From positions 1 through 41,754 of the forward strand of contig CAMHNQ010000024.1 of NCBI GenBank assembly GCA_946186495.1: a stretch of DNA of 41,754 nucleotides, written 5' to 3'. The stretch comes from an uncultured Bacteroidales bacterium. GTDB lineage: Bacteria; Bacteroidota; Bacteroidia; Bacteroidales; WCHB1-69. The stretch's first letter is position 1. Each line of letters begins with the position of its first letter. Both the position numbers and the translations under genes were made by a program. Below are positions 23,976 to 32,336 of the stretch, piece after piece. The notes under the pieces are model-generated. The model did not search any database. It saw only the letters and a program-made list of their open reading frames with translations, and was not told where the DNA came from.

Positions 23976-25091
23976 CTATATGTGCCGTTTGTACGCCCTC
24001 CTGCGCATGAAGGGATGCGTGGTGTATTCCCCGAACAGTAACTGTACCTTGTAGTTCTCCTCCAATTGCGGGTTCATGATGATGGTGTTGATACCCCGTT
24101 TGATGCAGTTCTCATGAAGGTATTTGAACAGCAGCACAGGAATTCCACATTGCTGATAATCAGGCCTTACACCCAAGATTAGCGCTTCCAATGTGTCGTT
24201 TTTCTTTAAGGCTTTCAGGATGTTGATGAATCCTAATGGGAAGAGACGTCCGTTGGACTTTTTCACTGCCTTGGAGAGTGACGGCACACAGAAGAGGAAA
24301 CCGATGGGTTCATCTTTCTCATTGACGGCTACTGCTGCGAAGTCCTTGTCCAGAATAGGGACATAAGTTTTCAGATAAGTGTCTATCTGTTTGTCTGTCA
24401 GTGGGGAAAATCCATATAGGGGCGCAAAAGCATCGTTGTACATGTGGAAAAGCGCCAAACCGTATTGCTTGCCGAGACTTTTCATACTCGTGGGATGCAC
24501 CACGTGCACGCTGGAGCGTTCCTCAATCAAGTGGGCGAACTGAAACATGGATGGCAGCTCAGGACTCACGTCAAGGGTTCGTTGCGTCCAATCGACCTCT
24601 TTGGTGAAGCCGAGTTTCTCCAACATGGGGCCGTAGTAGGGGTAGTTGTAGAGGCAGGTGAACGGACTTAGATGCTCGAACCCCTCAATCAGGAGGCCTT
24701 CCTTGTCCATGTCGGTGAAACCCCAAGGGCCGTGCATGTCTGTGCGTCCCCGTTGCTTTCCCCAGTCAGCCACTGTGCCGATCAGGGCTTTCAGAACCTC
24801 TTCGTCCTCAATGAAGTCTAACCAGCCGAAACGGACGATTTTTCGGTCGTCGTCGGCTTTATGGTTGATGATGGCGGCCACGCGGCCCACAATTTCGGTG
24901 CCGCGATAGGCCAAGAAGCAGTCTGCCTCGCAGAAATCGTAGGCGCCGTTTTTCGCGGGGTTGAAGGTATCGTATTCGTCGCCCTCTAACGCGGGTACCC
25001 AGTTTGCGCAATTTTTGTATAGATGAAGTGGAAAAGTCACAAACATCTTCAGCTGTCTGCGACTTTCCACCCTGATAATGTCAATATTCAT
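23976..25091 (-). CDS. GNAT-fold acyltransferase, candidate bacterial ceramide synthase
   Basis: 371 residues from the ATG at 25091 (MNIDIIRVESRRQLKMFV). The longer frame from 25127 is encoded by a simple tandem repeat and is rejected. The protein looks like two linked GNAT-type halves. The first has LAYRGTEIVGRVAAIINHKADD, then WGKQRGRTDMHGPWGFTDMDKEGLLIEGFE. The second has AVAVNEKDEPIGFLFCVPSLS and DTLEALILGVRPDYQQCGIPVLLFKYL, a motif-A-like acyl-CoA binding segment. Large GNAT proteins of this kind serve as N-acyltransferases; in Caulobacter a GNAT-family protein is the ceramide synthase. It closes an operon with acyl-ACP synthetase and ACP and converges on SPT-SDR, so N-acylation of the sphingoid base is the best guess. 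Confidence 0.7.
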   Translation of the reverse strand: MNIDIIRVESRRQLKMFVTFPLHLYKNCANWVPALEGDEYDTFNPAKNGAYDFCEADCFLAYRGTEIVGRVAAIINHKADDDRKIVRFGWLDFIEDEEVLKALIGTVADWGKQRGRTDMHGPWGFTDMDKEGLLIEGFEHLSPFTCLYNYPYYGPMLEKLGFTKEVDWTQRTLDVSPELPSMFQFAHLIEERSSVHVVHPTSMKSLGKQYGLALFHMYNDAFAPLYGFSPLTDKQIDTYLKTYVPILDKDFAAVAVNEKDEPIGFLFCVPSLSKAVKKSNGRLFPLGFINILKALKKNDTLEALILGVRPDYQQCGIPVLLFKYLHENCIKRGINTIIMNPQLEENYKVQLLFGEYTTHPFMRRRAYKRHI

Positions 25092-25104
25092 AATACTAAA
25101 AAGC

Positions 25105-25132
25105 AATAACCAATAACCAATAACCAATAACC
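25105..25132. repeat. Heptamer tandem repeat AATAACC x4
   Basis: Four exact copies of AATAACC, followed by one degenerate copy, lie between the ACP stop and the GNAT start at 25091. The length makes the spacing between two cotranscribed genes open to slippage. Confidence 0.9.
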
Positions 25133-25133
25133 A

Positions 25134-25376
25134 TTAAACGGTGGCGTGTGTACTCACGTAGTCAATCACTTCGCCCACGGTCTCGAATTTGGGCGTGCCT
25201 TCGAACTTGAAGCCGAACTTGTTCTCCACGGCGAGGCTGAGGAGCAGGATGGTGAGGGAGTCGAGTCCGACATCACGGACAAGCTGCGAATCTTCGGTCA
25301 CGGAGGACAAATCCATAGAGGGCTTGATCAGGGTCAGGATCCCTTTCAATTCGTTAAGGATAGCTTCTCTTTCCAT
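25134..25376 (-). CDS. Acyl carrier protein
   Basis: An 80-residue acidic helical protein with the phosphopantetheine site DVGLDSLT (Ser40). It opens MEREAILNELKGIL and ends VGEVIDYVSTHA, as ACPs do. It is not the fatty acid synthase ACP by context: it lies between an acyl-adenylating enzyme (3 bases upstream) and a GNAT acyltransferase. It probably carries a fatty acid loaded by the synthetase for use by SPT or by the N-acyltransferase. A dedicated ACP is also part of the Caulobacter sphingolipid locus. No phosphopantetheinyl transferase is in the window. Confidence 0.92.
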   Translation of the reverse strand: MEREAILNELKGILTLIKPSMDLSSVTEDSQLVRDVGLDSLTILLLSLAVENKFGFKFEGTPKFETVGEVIDYVSTHATV

Positions 25377-25379
25377 TTT

Positions 25380-26876
25380 TTATTGATTACGTGAAACTTT
25401 CAGTGCGCCCGTGCGTTTGAAATCCTCTTTCCGCACGGTGATTTTGCTGACTTGGTGCGTGCTTGGGAGTGTGGCGTTGACTTTGCCGACGAGCTCTTTG
25501 AAGTAGGCTTCCACCGTTTCCCAAGGCTCGTCGCCGAACTCTTCGATACGCGGCAGGATTTCGATGGCAATCACCTGCCGGCCGTCCATTTCGTCCTCTT
25601 TCACGAGGCAGTCGCGGAGTTTGTTGTCCTTGTAGAACGGCTCCTCGATGCTTTCGGGGCTGATGTTTTCGCCATTGGAGAGGATGATGAGGTTCTTGAT
25701 TCGGCCCACGATGTACATGAAGCCGTCCTCGTCGAAGCGTACGAGGTCGCCGGTTTTGACCCAGCCGTCCGGAGTGAGTGTTTCGGCGGTTTTTTCGGGG
25801 TCGCCATAATAGCCGAGGAACACGTTGTCGCCGCGGAACCACAGCTCGCCGTCCACGACCTTGGCTTCCTGTTCGGGATAGAGTTTGCCGACGGATGTAG
25901 GTCTGGTTTTAACGTCGATGTTGCCGGTGGTGAGGTTGGCGCCTTCGGTCATGCCGTAGCCGCCGAAGAGTTGGATGCCCAGTTCGTCGAACTCGCCGAT
26001 GAGTTTTGGGGGTACGTTGGCAGCGCCGGAAATGATGACTTTCAGCTCGCCGCCGAGGAACGGTTTCCCGTACATTTTGACGAGTCCGAGTAGGATTTCG
26101 CAGATGCCGGGTACGGCAACCAGCATGGTGGGCTTAATCACGGGCAGTTTGCCAATGGTGTCTTTGGTGTTGCCGACGGAATACCAGGAAGCTCCCTTGT
26201 AGAGTACCGACAAGGTGCTGTATATCAATCCGAAGACGTGGCTTAGAGGCAGCACGCAAGCATAGCGGTGGCAGCCGAGTTGGTGCCCTGGGGCATAGAG
26301 GCCGTTGAGTGCTCCGCGCATGAGGGCGCGGTGTGGCAGGATGGCGCCCTTGGGTGCTCCTGTCGTGCCGCCAGTGAAGAAGATGGCGGCGGGGTCTTCC
26401 TTGTCAACCGTGGCGACCGGCGCCGTGTGGTCGGCGAACTCGGTGACCGCTATGGTTGGGCACGGCACTCCTGCAACTGCCTCTGTGAACGCTTTTCCGT
26501 ATGCTAACAGTTTCACGCCGAACTTCATGCAGCAGCCTGCTATGGCCTCTGCGGGAAGCATGGCGGGCAGGTTGATGGCGATGAGGCCAGCTGAAGTGAC
26601 GGCGAGGAACATCTCCACCGCATCCGTCGTGGAGTTGTCAAGGATGGCGACTTTGTCCCCTTTCTGCAGACCGAGGCTGTTGAGCAGGGCGCGTTTGCGT
26701 GCAACCCGCTCACAGACTTGGCGGTATGTGTATGTGTTCACCGTGTCGGAAAGACAAGGCAAATCAGACCATTTTTGTTCAATCCAACTTACAAATTCCG
26801 ATATGGTGGGAATGTAATTCACCTGTGCGAGTTCCTCGGCAGGAAGCATGGATGGAAAATAATTGTTCTCTTTCAT
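25380..26876 (-). CDS. Acyl-CoA/acyl-ACP synthetase (AMP-forming)
   Basis: 498 residues from the ATG at 26876. An ATG at 26909 is rejected because it falls within the -7 box. All adenylate-forming motifs are present: FFTGGTTGAPKGAILPH (ATP loop), FGGYGMTEG, GDLVRFDEDGFMYIVGRIKNLIILSNGENISPESIE (hinge) and the catalytic C-terminal Lys in RTGALKVSR. The enzyme activates a carboxylic acid with ATP and passes it to a thiol. With an ACP gene 3 bases downstream, acyl-ACP is the likely product. It is the first gene of the synthetase-ACP-GNAT operon. Chain length cannot be judged from sequence alone. Confidence 0.88.
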   Translation of the reverse strand: MKENNYFPSMLPAEELAQVNYIPTISEFVSWIEQKWSDLPCLSDTVNTYTYRQVCERVARKRALLNSLGLQKGDKVAILDNSTTDAVEMFLAVTSAGLIAINLPAMLPAEAIAGCCMKFGVKLLAYGKAFTEAVAGVPCPTIAVTEFADHTAPVATVDKEDPAAIFFTGGTTGAPKGAILPHRALMRGALNGLYAPGHQLGCHRYACVLPLSHVFGLIYSTLSVLYKGASWYSVGNTKDTIGKLPVIKPTMLVAVPGICEILLGLVKMYGKPFLGGELKVIISGAANVPPKLIGEFDELGIQLFGGYGMTEGANLTTGNIDVKTRPTSVGKLYPEQEAKVVDGELWFRGDNVFLGYYGDPEKTAETLTPDGWVKTGDLVRFDEDGFMYIVGRIKNLIILSNGENISPESIEEPFYKDNKLRDCLVKEDEMDGRQVIAIEILPRIEEFGDEPWETVEAYFKELVGKVNATLPSTHQVSKITVRKEDFKRTGALKVSRNQ

Positions 26877-26906
26877 AGACTTAGAATTTATCAATAATTG
26901 AGGCCG

Positions 26907-26914
26907 CAAAAATA
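26907..26914 (-). promoter_or_regulatory. -7 promoter box TATTTTTG for acyl-ACP synthetase operon
   Basis: Minus strand reads TGTATTTTTGCGGCC, 31 bases before the ATG at 26876. It shows that the longer frame from 26909 is not translated. Confidence 0.7.
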
Positions 26915-26990
26915 CATAAAATCTTAATATATGTTAATTTCCCGCATTATTATTTGCAATGTGTTGGAATACAGGAAATTGAAAATGTTA

Positions 26991-27022
26991 AAACGGACAT
27001 GTCCTTACAGACATGTCCGTTT
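26991..27022 (-). terminator. Strong hairpin terminator after the PLP lyase gene
   Basis: A perfect 13-bp stem (AAACGGACATGTC with its complement) and a 6-base loop. Read on the minus strand it is followed by TTTTAACATTTTC, 54 bases after the lyase stop. The plus-strand side ends in six T, so it could work both ways. Confidence 0.8.
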
Positions 27023-27075
27023 TTTGGTCATCTTGTCGTTGAAGTTGCGTAAGGACAACCTCAGCGGTCGGGTCT

Positions 27076-28272
27076 TTATTTCGTGGCGTCGATGGCCTGC
27101 TTGATCAGCTGGAAGGTGCGCTCGGGGTCGTTGTCCAAGCCCATGGAGAAGCGGATGAGGCCTTCGCTCATGCCCATCTCGTGCTGGATGTCCTCGGGAA
27201 CCTCGGAAGAGGTCGATTTGCCGGAGTTGCTGAAGAGGGTCTTGAAATAGCCGAGGCTGACGGCGAGGTAGCCCACGCCCAGCTCCTGCATCTTCTCCAT
27301 GATGGCGCTGGCGCGTTCAGCGGTTTCCATGTCGATGGAGATCATGCCGCCGAAGCCGTAGCCTTCGTTCATCATCGACTTGAACAGCTCATAGTCGGGA
27401 TGCTCGGGAAGGCCAGGGTAGTTGTATTTGATGCCGGTCTCTTTGAAGCGTTTGGCGAGATACATGGCGTTCTCGCTGTGCTTCTTCATGCGGATGTGCA
27501 GGGTGTGCAGGTTCTTCTGGATGCTGGTGGAGCGGAAGGTGTCGAGCACGGGGCCGAGCAGCATGGCTGTGCCGTTGTTCACGTCTATCAGGGAGTTGAT
27601 ATATTCGGCGGAACCGCAAATGGCACCGGCCACGCAATCGTTCATTCCGTTGATATATTTGGTCATGCTGTACAAGACCACATCCGCGCCGAGGCGGTAG
27701 GGTGAGAAAATCATTGGAGTGAAAGTGTTGTCAACCAGTAATTTGGCACCTGCAGCGTGTGCGATCTTCGAAAGCTCGGGAATGTTGGCGATACGCAGCA
27801 ACGGGTTGTTCATCGTTTCGGTGTAGAGCACTTTGGTGTTCGGGCGGATGGCCTTTTTCACCGCATCGAGGTTCTGCATGTTGACAAAAGTGACTTCGAC
27901 ATTGAACTTCTTGATGTAGTTGTTCAGGAAGGCGAAGGTGCCGCCATAGACGGTCATGCTGGAAACGATATGGTCGCCGGCCTTCACTTCATGTAGCAAA
28001 GCGGTGGTGATGGCGGCTAAGCCAGAGCCAGTGGGCCAGGCCAGTTCAGTGCCCTCGATGGCAGCCAATGACTGCGCCAAGGAGAGGGTGCTGGGATTCC
28101 AGTGGCGGGAGTAGAGGAAGTAGCCCTCAGTTTCGCCATGGAAGGTGTCAGTCATGGTTTTGGCATGTTCGAACATGAAGGTGGCGCTATCGCAAATAGC
28201 TGGATTGACACCTCTGTAGGCATCTTTTTTGTCCAATTTTTCAAGATTGGTTGCAGGATCAAATTTTTCCAT
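27076..28272 (-). CDS. Cys/Met-metabolism PLP enzyme (methionine gamma-lyase or cystathionine lyase/synthase type)
   Basis: A 398-residue fold-type I PLP enzyme of the Cys/Met metabolism family. The cofactor Lys is K205 in YSMTKYINGMND, where many members read HSxTKYxxGHSD, and D181 lies in DNTFTPM. YSRHWNP at 54-60, SMTVYGGTF at 105-113 and ETMNNPLLRI at 152-161 are the other standard blocks. The reaction (gamma-lyase, beta-lyase or gamma-synthase) cannot be fixed from these motifs; the unusual GMND in place of GHSD/GHGD hints at a diverged subgroup. It is a single-gene transcript: a -7 box lies 37 bases upstream and a perfect hairpin terminator lies downstream. Confidence 0.85.
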   Translation of the reverse strand: MEKFDPATNLEKLDKKDAYRGVNPAICDSATFMFEHAKTMTDTFHGETEGYFLYSRHWNPSTLSLAQSLAAIEGTELAWPTGSGLAAITTALLHEVKAGDHIVSSMTVYGGTFAFLNNYIKKFNVEVTFVNMQNLDAVKKAIRPNTKVLYTETMNNPLLRIANIPELSKIAHAAGAKLLVDNTFTPMIFSPYRLGADVVLYSMTKYINGMNDCVAGAICGSAEYINSLIDVNNGTAMLLGPVLDTFRSTSIQKNLHTLHIRMKKHSENAMYLAKRFKETGIKYNYPGLPEHPDYELFKSMMNEGYGFGGMISIDMETAERASAIMEKMQELGVGYLAVSLGYFKTLFSNSGKSTSSEVPEDIQHEMGMSEGLIRFSMGLDNDPERTFQLIKQAIDATK

Positions 28273-28308
28273 ATTTGGTTTTAATTTTTGATGTTAAAAT
28301 CGAAGTGG

Positions 28309-28316
28309 CAAAAATA
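28309..28316 (-). promoter_or_regulatory. -7 promoter box TATTTTTG for the PLP lyase gene
   Basis: Minus strand reads GTGTATTTTTGCCAC, 37 bases before the ATG at 28272. Confidence 0.65.
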
Positions 28317-28332
28317 CACTTTTTTTCAATGC

Positions 28333-29748
28333 TTATTCGTACGTCAGTTTGCGGATTTCATAGCCTTCTTTGCGCTGGGAGGAGAGCTTGACCCTGTAGG
28401 CGGTGAGTATGAACTGGTTGTGGCCGTACCAGGGTGTGAAGAGGTCAATGACGGTCTTCTGCTTGTTGAAGAGAACCTGCGGGAGGGGCAGGTCCGTAGT
28501 GCGTAAGGGCTCTTTCACCCGGAAGGCGGTGTCAATCAGCATGGTCGTCAACGAATGGCCTTCCCGGTGGTAAATCAGCATGTCGCGGCTTTCCAGGCCG
28601 AACAGCTGCAGCTTGCTGGTGATTCTGCCCTGAAGCATCCCCTCTTCGCCGTAAGGGACTGTCACGTTGGTCAGGAATACGCCGTTTGTGTCGAAAAAGT
28701 GGATGTCGGCGCGTTCGTAACGATAGCCGTTGAAGCGAGGCTCGACGTAGTAGCCGTTGAAGTAGTTGCTGTATTCGGCGTAGTAGAGCTCGGTAACGAA
28801 GGCTATCCGGCCGTCGCCGAGATAGGAGACGGTGGGCTGGAAGGAGATGTGGGAGTAGGGGCTTATGATAACGGTTCGCGACTTCTTGGCGTTGGAAGGA
28901 ATCCGCCCGGCAGGGAGGTTGTCCGCGCAATAGATGGTGTCGGAGGGGGTGACATGGTGATTGCGGATGCTGACAGGGTGCATGTAGAAGGTCTCGTCGT
29001 CGTGGTAATAGAGCATCAGCAGCGAATGTTCGGGACCGACACGTACCCACTGGGCATTCGTGGCGGGTTCATTGAGCATGTTCGCGAAGGAGGCTTTTCC
29101 CGTGAAGTCGGTCTCGAAGTAGAGTGTCCGGTTGTTGGTGGCGAAGCAGATGACGGCCTTGCGCGACAGAGTGTCGGCGGTAGCAACCAGCACTTTTCCG
29201 GGGTTTTCGGCCGTGAAGGAGAACGGGATTGGCTTCACGGCTCCATCCGGAAGGAACCACAGGTGGTCGCCGTAGCGGCCGGTTGTGGCGAAAATCAGGT
29301 TGCGGTCCAGGATAGCCCATTTGTCCAGGAATGGTTCGGATGGGAGGCCGGAAAGTTCGCGGGACTGTAGTTGTCGCTTGTCTAAGTCGTAAAGCAGCAG
29401 GATCCCATTGCCCGTCCTGGGGGATTTTTGGCTCGGGTGCTGGAATTCGGATAAGAATACGGCGAACACCCCGTCTCCGTAGAAGCATCCTTGCCGATAG
29501 TAATTGGAAGGAAAAGTCAGTGTGGTGTCGAATCGAACGTTCATCAGTGTGTCCAGATGGCTTATGCTCAACTGTTTATCCGGTTTGACCCTTTTCTCTC
29601 CCACAATGCACAGCCCATTTCCGGCACAGGGCGTGCATTGGAGACTGGTGACTTTCCTGTCGAGGGCCAGATACAAACTGTTCGGGCAGTTTTGCGCGAA
29701 TCCGCCCGAACAGAATGCCATAGCGAGAATGAGGAGTATTTTCCGCAT
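28333..29748 (-). CDS. Secreted beta-rich protein of unknown function
   Basis: 471 residues from the ATG at 29748, chosen because the signal peptide MRKILLILAMAFCSGGFAQ starts there. After cleavage at FAQ/NCPNSLYLAL the protein is a chain of short beta strands (LLLYDLDKRQLQSRELSG; FATTGRYGDHLWFLPDG; TVSYLGDGRIAFVTELYYAEY; DIHFFDTNGVFLTNVTVPYGEEG), which suggests a beta-propeller. I do not recognise a family and see no C-terminal sorting domain. It follows the CoA-transferase subunit by 54 bases with no visible promoter, so it may be cotranscribed with it, though a functional link is not obvious. Confidence 0.7.
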   Translation of the reverse strand: MRKILLILAMAFCSGGFAQNCPNSLYLALDRKVTSLQCTPCAGNGLCIVGEKRVKPDKQLSISHLDTLMNVRFDTTLTFPSNYYRQGCFYGDGVFAVFLSEFQHPSQKSPRTGNGILLLYDLDKRQLQSRELSGLPSEPFLDKWAILDRNLIFATTGRYGDHLWFLPDGAVKPIPFSFTAENPGKVLVATADTLSRKAVICFATNNRTLYFETDFTGKASFANMLNEPATNAQWVRVGPEHSLLMLYYHDDETFYMHPVSIRNHHVTPSDTIYCADNLPAGRIPSNAKKSRTVIISPYSHISFQPTVSYLGDGRIAFVTELYYAEYSNYFNGYYVEPRFNGYRYERADIHFFDTNGVFLTNVTVPYGEEGMLQGRITSKLQLFGLESRDMLIYHREGHSLTTMLIDTAFRVKEPLRTTDLPLPQVLFNKQKTVIDLFTPWYGHNQFILTAYRVKLSSQRKEGYEIRKLTYE

Positions 29749-29802
29749 GGTGATGATTTGTGACTTGTGAATTGAACGTTGCACCAAGTCTTCGTCAGTG
29801 GT

Positions 29803-30447
29803 CTATTTCACGATATAGTCGATGTAGATGCCGGGGGTGTGGACCTGTTCCATCGGGATGGAGCCGGTGGGTACAAGTTCCTTGGTCTCCAGGATCACCA
29901 GGTCGGCGGCGGCGGCCATCATGGGGTTGAAGTTCTGGGTCGTGCCCTTGTAGATGGCGTTGCCCATCTCGTCGCAGATGCTGGCGCCGATGATGGCGAT
30001 GTCGGCGTGGAGGGGCAGTTCAAGGAGGTATTCCTTGCCATCGACCTCGATTTTGCGCTTGCCGTTCTCAACCACGGTGCCGAGACCGGTTTGGGTGAGG
30101 ACACCGCCGAGGCCTGCGCCGCCGCAGCGGATACGTTCGGCGAGGGTGCCTTGCGGACAGAACTCAATCTCCAGGGTCTTGTCGTTCAGTTGCTGGATGG
30201 TGTCCGCGTTGGTGCCGATGTGGGAGGCGTAGAGTTTCTTCACCTGCTTGTTGGAGATCAGCATGCCGATGGCCTTGTTGGGGTAGGCCGTGTCGTTGCA
30301 GATCAAGGTGAGGTTTTTAACTCCCTTGTTGGCAATGGCTTCCACCATCTTCACACCCGTGCCGGCACCTAAGAAACCACCGATCATGAGGGTCATTCCG
30401 TCTTTTACATGCGCAACAGCGTCTTCGATTGAAATCAGTTTGTTCAT
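29803..30447 (-). CDS. CoA-transferase subunit A (family I), without its subunit B
   Basis: 214 residues from the ATG at 30447 (MNKLISIEDAVAHVKDG). The opening MTLMIGGFLGAGTG is the CoA-binding loop of family I subunit A. TLICNDTAYPNKAIGMLI, ASHIGTNAD, EFCPQGTLAERIRCGGAGLGGVLT and a closing ADIAIIGASICDEMGNAIYKG.TQNFNPMMA complete the AtoD/CtfA pattern. These enzymes move CoA between short-chain acids in fermentation, using a glutamate carried by subunit B. No subunit B gene is next to it: a secreted protein follows and PepD precedes. Alone it should be inactive, so its partner must be elsewhere. A -7 box lies 46 bases upstream. Confidence 0.92.
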   Translation of the reverse strand: MNKLISIEDAVAHVKDGMTLMIGGFLGAGTGVKMVEAIANKGVKNLTLICNDTAYPNKAIGMLISNKQVKKLYASHIGTNADTIQQLNDKTLEIEFCPQGTLAERIRCGGAGLGGVLTQTGLGTVVENGKRKIEVDGKEYLLELPLHADIAIIGASICDEMGNAIYKGTTQNFNPMMAAAADLVILETKELVPTGSIPMEQVHTPGIYIDYIVK

Positions 30448-30492
30448 AATGTCTATAATATTAATATTGTTATATTCATAAGATTGAAGATG

Positions 30493-30500
30493 CAAAAATA
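30493..30500 (-). promoter_or_regulatory. -7 promoter box TATTTTTG for CoA-transferase subunit A
   Basis: Minus strand reads TGTATTTTTGCATC, 46 bases before the ATG at 30447. It supports this start over the longer open frame to 30591. Confidence 0.65.
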
Positions 30501-30620
30501 CATTTTTTTTTGTTAGGTGTGATTTTTTTTGTTCGTTGCGAATCAAGAGAGTGTTGTGTGCGAACGCTGTCCAGGTTGTAGGGGTGTTCAAGATGGCATT
30601 GTCAGCCTCTCATTGCAAAA

Positions 30621-30648
30621 AACGCAGCCCTGGACTCAGGACTGCGTT
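30621..30648 (-). terminator. Hairpin terminator after pepD
   Basis: On the minus strand AACGCAG-x-CCTG pairs with its complement around a 4-base loop with one mismatch, then runs into a T-tract at 30622-30616. It lies about 25 bases after the pepD stop. Confidence 0.75.
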
Positions 30649-30672
30649 CGTTAAAGGTTGGCTTACGGTACG

Positions 30673-32127
30673 TTACCGGACGTTTTTCAGCACCTCCACG
30701 AGGAAGTCATAGAATTTTCCTACGCTTTCGATGTTGACGCGCTCGACGGGGGAGTGCGGGTGCTCGATGGTCGGGCCGAAGGAGACCATGTCCCAGTCGG
30801 GGTAGCAGACGCCGAAGAGGCCGCATTCCAGGCCGGCGTGGATGGCCATCACCTTGGGTTCGACGCCGTATTTTTCCTTATAGACTTTCATGCAGGTGTT
30901 CATGATCGGGCTCTGCATGTTGGGGTTCCAGCCGGGATAGGAGCCGGTGAGTTCGATGCCGCAGTCGGCCAGCTCGGCGATGGCGGTCATCTTCTCGCCC
31001 AGAGCCTCTTTCGCGCTGTTCACGCTGCTGCGCAGCAGGCACTTCGCGCTCATCTCGCCGTTCTCAGCGATGAAGTTGGCTAAGTTGTTGGAGGTCTCCA
31101 CCAAGCCGGGCATGGAGTCGCTCATGCGCTGCACGCCGTTCGGGATGGCGTAGATCATGTTCAGGAACTGGCAGGCGGCCTTGGACTCGATGACCTGGGC
31201 AGGTGTCTCGACAGCAGTCACGGTGAGGCTGAGCGTCTCCTCGGTGAGGGCGAACTCCTTCTTCACAGTGCATTCGAACTCTTTTGCAAAAGCCTCGAAT
31301 TCGGCTGCTTTTGCTTCAGGAACAGTGACGATGGCCGTGGCCTCGCGCGGGATGGCATTGCGCAGGCCGCCGCCGTTGATGCAGGCGACGCAGCCGCCGA
31401 AGTCGCGCATCGTCTTCTGCAGGAAACGCGTGGCGATCTTGTTGGCATTGGCGCGGCCGAGGTTGATGTCCATGCCGGAGTGGCCGCCGTGCAAACCGGT
31501 GACGAAGAGCTTGTAACCCTTCATGCCGGCGGGCGTGGCCACGGTGGTGTAGGTGCGGTGGAAGTTGGCGTCCATGCCTCCGGCGCATCCCACGTATAGC
31601 TCGCCTTCCGTCTCGGAGTCGAGGTTGATGAGGATGTTCCCTTTCACGAAGCCGGTTTTCAGGCCGAAGGCGCCGGTCATGCCGGTCTCCTCGTCGATGG
31701 TTACAAGCACCTCTACGGGGCCGTGTTGGCAGTTCGGGTCGGTGATGGCGGCCAAGGCGGCAGCCACGCCGATGCCGTCGTCAGCGCCAAGGGTGGTCTT
31801 GTTGGCGCGCACCCAACCGTTGTCGATGATCGGCTCGATGGGGTCAGTCAGGAAATCATGGGCCTTGTCGCTGTCGGCTTGCGGCACCATGTCGCAGTGG
31901 GCCTGCAACACAACGGGTGTGCGGTTCTCGAAACCAGGCGTGGCCGGGACGGTGAACAGCAAGTTGCCGGTCTCGTCCTGCTCCACAGGGATATTGTGCT
32001 CTTTAGCCCATTCCTTGTACCATTTGATGACGGCTGTCTCGTGCTTGGAAGGGTGGGGAGCGTCGCAAATGTGCCCGAAAATGTCCCATAAACCTTTGGG
32101 ATACAGATTCAAAAGTTCTTGATTCAT
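30673..32127 (-). CDS. pepD: Aminoacyl-histidine dipeptidase (M20 family)
   Basis: 484 residues from the ATG at 32127 (MNQELLNLYPKGLWDIFGHIC), the usual length of PepD. It splits Xaa-His and other dipeptides with two zinc ions. The ligand motifs are all visible: QAHCDMVPQ, TTLGADDGIGVAAALA, TIDEETGMTGAFGL, ILINLDSETEGELYVGCAGG and AIHAGLECGLFG. No signal peptide is present, so it is cytoplasmic. It stands alone: a TACCTTTG box lies 55 bases upstream and a hairpin with a T-tract follows the stop. It fits a peptide-fermenting lifestyle together with the C69 dipeptidase. Confidence 0.95.
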   Translation of the reverse strand: MNQELLNLYPKGLWDIFGHICDAPHPSKHETAVIKWYKEWAKEHNIPVEQDETGNLLFTVPATPGFENRTPVVLQAHCDMVPQADSDKAHDFLTDPIEPIIDNGWVRANKTTLGADDGIGVAAALAAITDPNCQHGPVEVLVTIDEETGMTGAFGLKTGFVKGNILINLDSETEGELYVGCAGGMDANFHRTYTTVATPAGMKGYKLFVTGLHGGHSGMDINLGRANANKIATRFLQKTMRDFGGCVACINGGGLRNAIPREATAIVTVPEAKAAEFEAFAKEFECTVKKEFALTEETLSLTVTAVETPAQVIESKAACQFLNMIYAIPNGVQRMSDSMPGLVETSNNLANFIAENGEMSAKCLLRSSVNSAKEALGEKMTAIAELADCGIELTGSYPGWNPNMQSPIMNTCMKVYKEKYGVEPKVMAIHAGLECGLFGVCYPDWDMVSFGPTIEHPHSPVERVNIESVGKFYDFLVEVLKNVR

Positions 32128-32181
32128 TGCTATATTGTTTAAGTTTACAAATAATGATTTGTTTTGTCTCGAAAGAACCTG

Positions 32182-32189
32182 CAAAGGTA
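32182..32189 (-). promoter_or_regulatory. -7 promoter box TACCTTTG for pepD
   Basis: An exact TAnnTTTG match on the minus strand, 55 bases before the ATG at 32127. Longer open frames upstream run through it and are rejected. Confidence 0.6.
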
Positions 32190-32257
32190 AAAAATTTTTG
32201 ATTGCATTCGGTTGGAAATGCAGATTTCCATGCTTCCTCGTATCTGTATATTTTTTC

Positions 32258-32265
32258 TATTTTTG
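32258..32265 (+). promoter_or_regulatory. -7 promoter box TATTTTTG for cupin-TPR genes
   Basis: CTATTTTTGCAC on the plus strand, 72 bases before the cupin ATG at 32337 and divergent from the pepD promoter. Confidence 0.6.
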
Positions 32266-32336
32266 CACTTTTAAAAATGGGAAAGCTCAAATAGGGGGTG
32301 TGGATGTTTATTGAAGACAGTAACAAATAAAATACA

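Noticed and set aside
25105-25132. CRISPR-like array
   Set aside because: The repeats are 7 bases and directly adjacent, with no spacers and no cas genes nearby; it is a simple tandem repeat.
26991-27022. Perfect inverted repeat read as an insertion-sequence end or operator
   Set aside because: There is no transposase or target duplication nearby, and the position after a stop with T-rich flanks fits a terminator better.
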